DNA from: Methanobacterium sp.
GTDB lineage: Archaea; Methanobacteriota; Methanobacteria; Methanobacteriales; Methanobacteriaceae
NCBI GenBank assembly: GCA_020855015.1
Contig: JAHKLP010000141.1
Span: forward strand, 1-12,453
DNA length: 12,453 nucleotides
Reading direction: 5' to 3'
The position numbers were made by a program, and so were the translations under genes. The notes under the pieces were generated by a model. The model did not search any database. It worked only from the letters and a program-made list of their open reading frames with translations, and had not been told where the DNA came from. Below are positions 8,887 through 12,453 of this stretch, piece by piece (position 1 is the first letter of the stretch; each line of letters starts with the position of its first letter).

Positions 8887-8910
8887 TGCAATGATTATTG
8901 CAATAATCAT
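8887..8910. repeat. Perfect 20-bp palindrome upstream of the Roadblock promoter
   Basis: ATGATTATTGCAATAATCAT (8891-8910) is a perfect palindrome with no spacer. A second inverted repeat, TGCAAT-GATT-ATTGCA (8887-8902), overlaps it. It ends about 17 bp upstream of the TATA box at 8865-8873 on the minus strand, a position suited to an activator or regulator dimer. It lies about 120 bp beyond the hydrogenase terminator, so it is less likely to be a terminator. Confidence 0.6.
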
Positions 8911-9011
8911 CCCCAAAACGGAATTCAAGATTTTAATAATTTAAATATAGGGAATTTTTCTTTTTAATAAACAGAAAAACAGCTTAATTAATAATAGACC
9001 TAGACTGAATA

Positions 9012-9061
9012 TTCAATCCAAAAAAGTAAAGTAAAAAAAAAATTTTGAGGTTTTTTGAACC

Positions 9062-9063
<2 letters not shown>
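9012..9063 (-). terminator. Hairpin plus oligo-T terminator of the hydrogenase operon
   Basis: On the minus strand GAGGTT and AACCTC (9058-9063 and 9047-9052) form a 6-bp stem around CAAAA. It is followed by AAAA, a run of ten T (9042-9033) and further T-rich sequence to about 9019. The stem overlaps the TGA stop of the large-subunit gene. This is the clearest terminator in the window and shows that the operon ends at the large subunit. Confidence 0.75.
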
Positions 9064-10510
<1,447 letters not shown>

Positions 10511-10518
10511 GTTATCAC

Positions 10519-11429
10519 CTATTTTTTCACCAGCTGAGGAATCAGGGAAACCTGTTTCTCTTCCATGATGGTGCTTCCAATAACAAATCCGTAAATTATG
10601 TGCCCAATATCATATAGTTGTTTTTCAACTTCTTTTTCTGGCATTTTAGAAATGTGGGCAATCCTCTTTATAACTCCGTTGTAGATGTCATGGCTCGGTT
10701 CCCTCAATACGTCCAGGGATGGACCTCCACATCCATGACAGGGAACTCCGGCTGATGTGCAAAGACCACCACAGCGACCTAAAGTAACTGAACCTAAACA
10801 GACATATCCTTGACTTAGGAAACATTTACCTGGTTCTGGTTCACCTTCAATTCTGCGCTTAATTTTATCAAACTCTACATGTTCCATTATATTTGTGCAA
10901 TCTGCGCAAACACTTTTTTTAGGAACATCGGGCGCTTCGTCGTTAATTAATGGAATTAAAATGTCGTGTGTTAATTGTTCTTTTGGTGGGCAGCCAGGTA
11001 TGAATCCGTCGATTTTGATAAAGTCTGCTGCAGGATGTACTATGCTCAAAAGTTCGGGAACTACTTCGGTGGGTAGTTCAGCTGGCTCTGTACTTGGGTT
11101 GTCAGTAAAACTTCTGGAATTTACTTCTTCAGGTGTATATAAATCAGCCATTCCAGTTATGCCTCCGTAACATGCACAAGTACCGTATGCTATTAATATT
11201 TTTGATTTTTCCCTTAATTCTTCTAAACGCTCTTTGTTCTCTTCGTTTCGAACAGATCCTGTTACAATGGCAATATCAATATTTTCTGGTATTTCTTTGA
11301 TATCCATGAGTATGGGGGCTGAAACTAGGTCTGCTTGATCCAGGAGTTTGATTATGTCTTCGTGCAAGTCCAGTATAGATATTTCACAGCCTGAGCAACT
11401 GGCCAGTGTTTCTATTGCTATGTTTACCA

Positions 11430-11430
<1 letters not shown>
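10519..11430 (-). CDS. mvhG: [NiFe] hydrogenase small subunit (MvhG-like)
   Basis: A 303-residue iron-sulfur subunit that relays electrons from the Ni-Fe site. It has C12/C15 in ASCSGCEIS, C85 in YGTCACYGG and C147 in IPGCPP, ligands of the proximal [4Fe-4S] cluster. Further cysteines (C175, C178, C203, C211, C220, C224, C231, C234) would bind the medial and distal clusters. There is no twin-arginine signal, so the enzyme is cytoplasmic. I chose the ATG at 11430, which overlaps the TAA stop of the V4R gene (TAATG) and has GGAGTG eight bases before it. A longer start at 11445 would add MECEI but lie inside the upstream gene. The tight coupling suggests the V4R and MvhG proteins are made together. 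The usual partner gene mvhD is not next to it. Confidence 0.9.
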
Positions 11431-11987
<557 letters not shown>

Positions 11988-11997
11988 TTTTAATCCC

Positions 11998-12249
11998 TCA
12001 GATAATTCTTTCAAGTGCGTAATTTACTTTACGGTCGATATAGAGTCGTTTTGCCACGTGGATATCGCGGTGTTCCATGGCTTGGGCAGGGCATATCTCG
12101 TGACAGGACAGACACGCCATGCAGTCTTCTTCTTTAACCACTTTGGTTTTATTTTTTGCTTCATCCATTTCATACACGTCGTTGGGACAGTCTTCCACAC
12201 AGGATCCGCATCCCACGCATGCATCTTCATCTATTATGACTTCAACCAT
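11998..12249 (-). CDS. 2[4Fe-4S] ferredoxin
   Basis: An 83-residue bacterial-type ferredoxin. It has two CxxCxxCxxxCP motifs, C11-C14-C17-C21 and C43-C46-C49-C53, each expected to take one ligand for the other's cluster as usual. A 21-residue acidic and lysine-rich loop separates them. A basic 30-residue C-terminal tail (HRDIHVAKRLYIDRKVNYAL) goes beyond the minimal ferredoxin and may dock to a partner. As first gene of the operon it is the likely electron acceptor or donor of the hydrogenase encoded after it. It could replace the [2Fe-2S] MvhD link of the canonical Mvh complex, which is inference. ATG at 12249 follows GAGG by seven or eight bases. Confidence 0.92.
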   Translation of the reverse strand: MVEVIIDEDACVGCGSCVEDCPNDVYEMDEAKNKTKVVKEEDCMACLSCHEICPAQAMEHRDIHVAKRLYIDRKVNYALERII

Positions 12250-12320
12250 TTTAACGCCTCTTTTTTGGTTTTTGGATTGTTATTTATTTTCTCCTTTATT
12301 TTCTAAATCCAGTTTTTTAG

Positions 12321-12342
12321 AATTAATATTAATTATTTATAA
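12321..12342 (-). promoter_or_regulatory. TATA box and 14-bp palindrome of the hydrogenase operon
   Basis: On the minus strand TTATAAAT (12335-12342) is a good TATA box, predicting a start near 12312 and a leader of about 60 nt. Directly downstream, AATTAATATTAATT (12321-12334) is a perfect 14-bp palindrome that would lie between TATA and start site, where a bound repressor would block initiation. AT-rich DNA makes chance palindromes more likely. Confidence 0.5.
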
Positions 12343-12351
12343 TGAAACTTC

Positions 12352-12433
12352 TCATTAATAAGTGTTATAACTACACGTCGAAATGATCATAAATATTCAG
12401 TATTACTATGAATATTTATCACTAATAAGTATT
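12352..12433. repeat. Direct repeats upstream of the hydrogenase promoter
   Basis: TCATTAATAAGTGTT (12352-12366) and TCACTAATAAGTATT (12419-12433) agree at 13 of 15 positions and are 67 bp apart. They flank the inverted repeat at 12389-12419. The first copy begins ten bases upstream of the TATA box. They may be binding sites of one regulator. Confidence 0.4.
12389..12419. repeat. 11-bp inverted repeat with 9-nt spacer upstream of the hydrogenase operon
   Basis: ATAAATATTCA (12389-12399) and TGAATATTTAT (12409-12419) are perfect inverted copies. The centre is about 65 bp upstream of the TATA box at 12335-12342. Two half-sites about two helical turns apart would fit a dimeric regulator. It could equally serve a divergent gene beyond the right edge. 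Confidence 0.5.
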
Positions 12434-12440
12434 GTGTAAA

Positions 12441-12453
12441 TCGAACAGTTCGA
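12441..12453. repeat. 13-bp inverted repeat at the right edge
   Basis: TCGAAC-A-GTTCGA has perfect 6-bp arms. It is more GC-rich than its surroundings, so less likely by chance than the AT-only repeats. The window ends here, so its extension and the next gene are not visible. Confidence 0.35.

Noticed and set aside
10895..11170. Plus-strand frame opposite mvhG with Gly/Ser-rich sequence
   Set aside because: It is antisense to the conserved small subunit and has no independent support.

Overview
The window looks like chromosomal DNA of a hydrogenotrophic methanogen of the Methanobacteriales, most likely a mesophilic Methanobacterium-type species. It is AT-rich and has archaeal replication factor C genes, a Lrp/AsnC regulator, archaeal-style TATA boxes, GGTGATC-type ribosome binding sites, oligo-T terminators and a methanogen Mvh-type [NiFe] hydrogenase. 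The genus is inferred from gene content and protein similarity recalled from memory; no search was run. No tRNA, rRNA, insertion sequence, CRISPR array or phage gene was seen.

Left part (1-3950). A truncated leftward ORF of unknown function runs off the left edge. Divergent from it is a rightward gene for a protein that resembles the PP-loop tRNA-thiolation ATPases but has lost the ATP-binding SGGxDS loop. Then come three rightward genes that probably form an ion-homeostasis neighbourhood: a PhoU + TrkA-C regulatory protein, a Lrp/AsnC regulator with its own promoter, and a double-domain MgtE/SLC41-type permease.

Middle part (3950-8770), all leftward. A TspO/MBR membrane protein is followed, across a 300-base non-coding gap, by the clamp-loader pair rfcS-rfcL. 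The stop of rfcS directly abuts the start of rfcL, and RfcL ends in a long lysine-rich tail and a PCNA-binding (PIP-box-like) peptide. Next is a single-gene unit for a protein with an N-terminal Roadblock/LC7 domain, a very acidic linker and a C-terminal helical domain. A perfect 20-bp palindrome lies just upstream of its TATA box.

Right part (9012-12453), leftward. A compact four-gene operon encodes an 8Fe ferredoxin, a V4R-domain protein, the hydrogenase small subunit (MvhG-like) and the hydrogenase large subunit (MvhA-like). It has a TATA box with inverted and direct repeats around it at one end and a hairpin/oligo-T terminator at the other. The operon has no mvhD, so it lacks the subunit that normally links Mvh to heterodisulfide reductase; a ferredoxin and a V4R protein are there instead. 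This non-canonical hydrogenase is the most interesting item in the window: it may pass electrons from H2 to a ferredoxin rather than, or in addition to, the HdrABC bifurcation complex.
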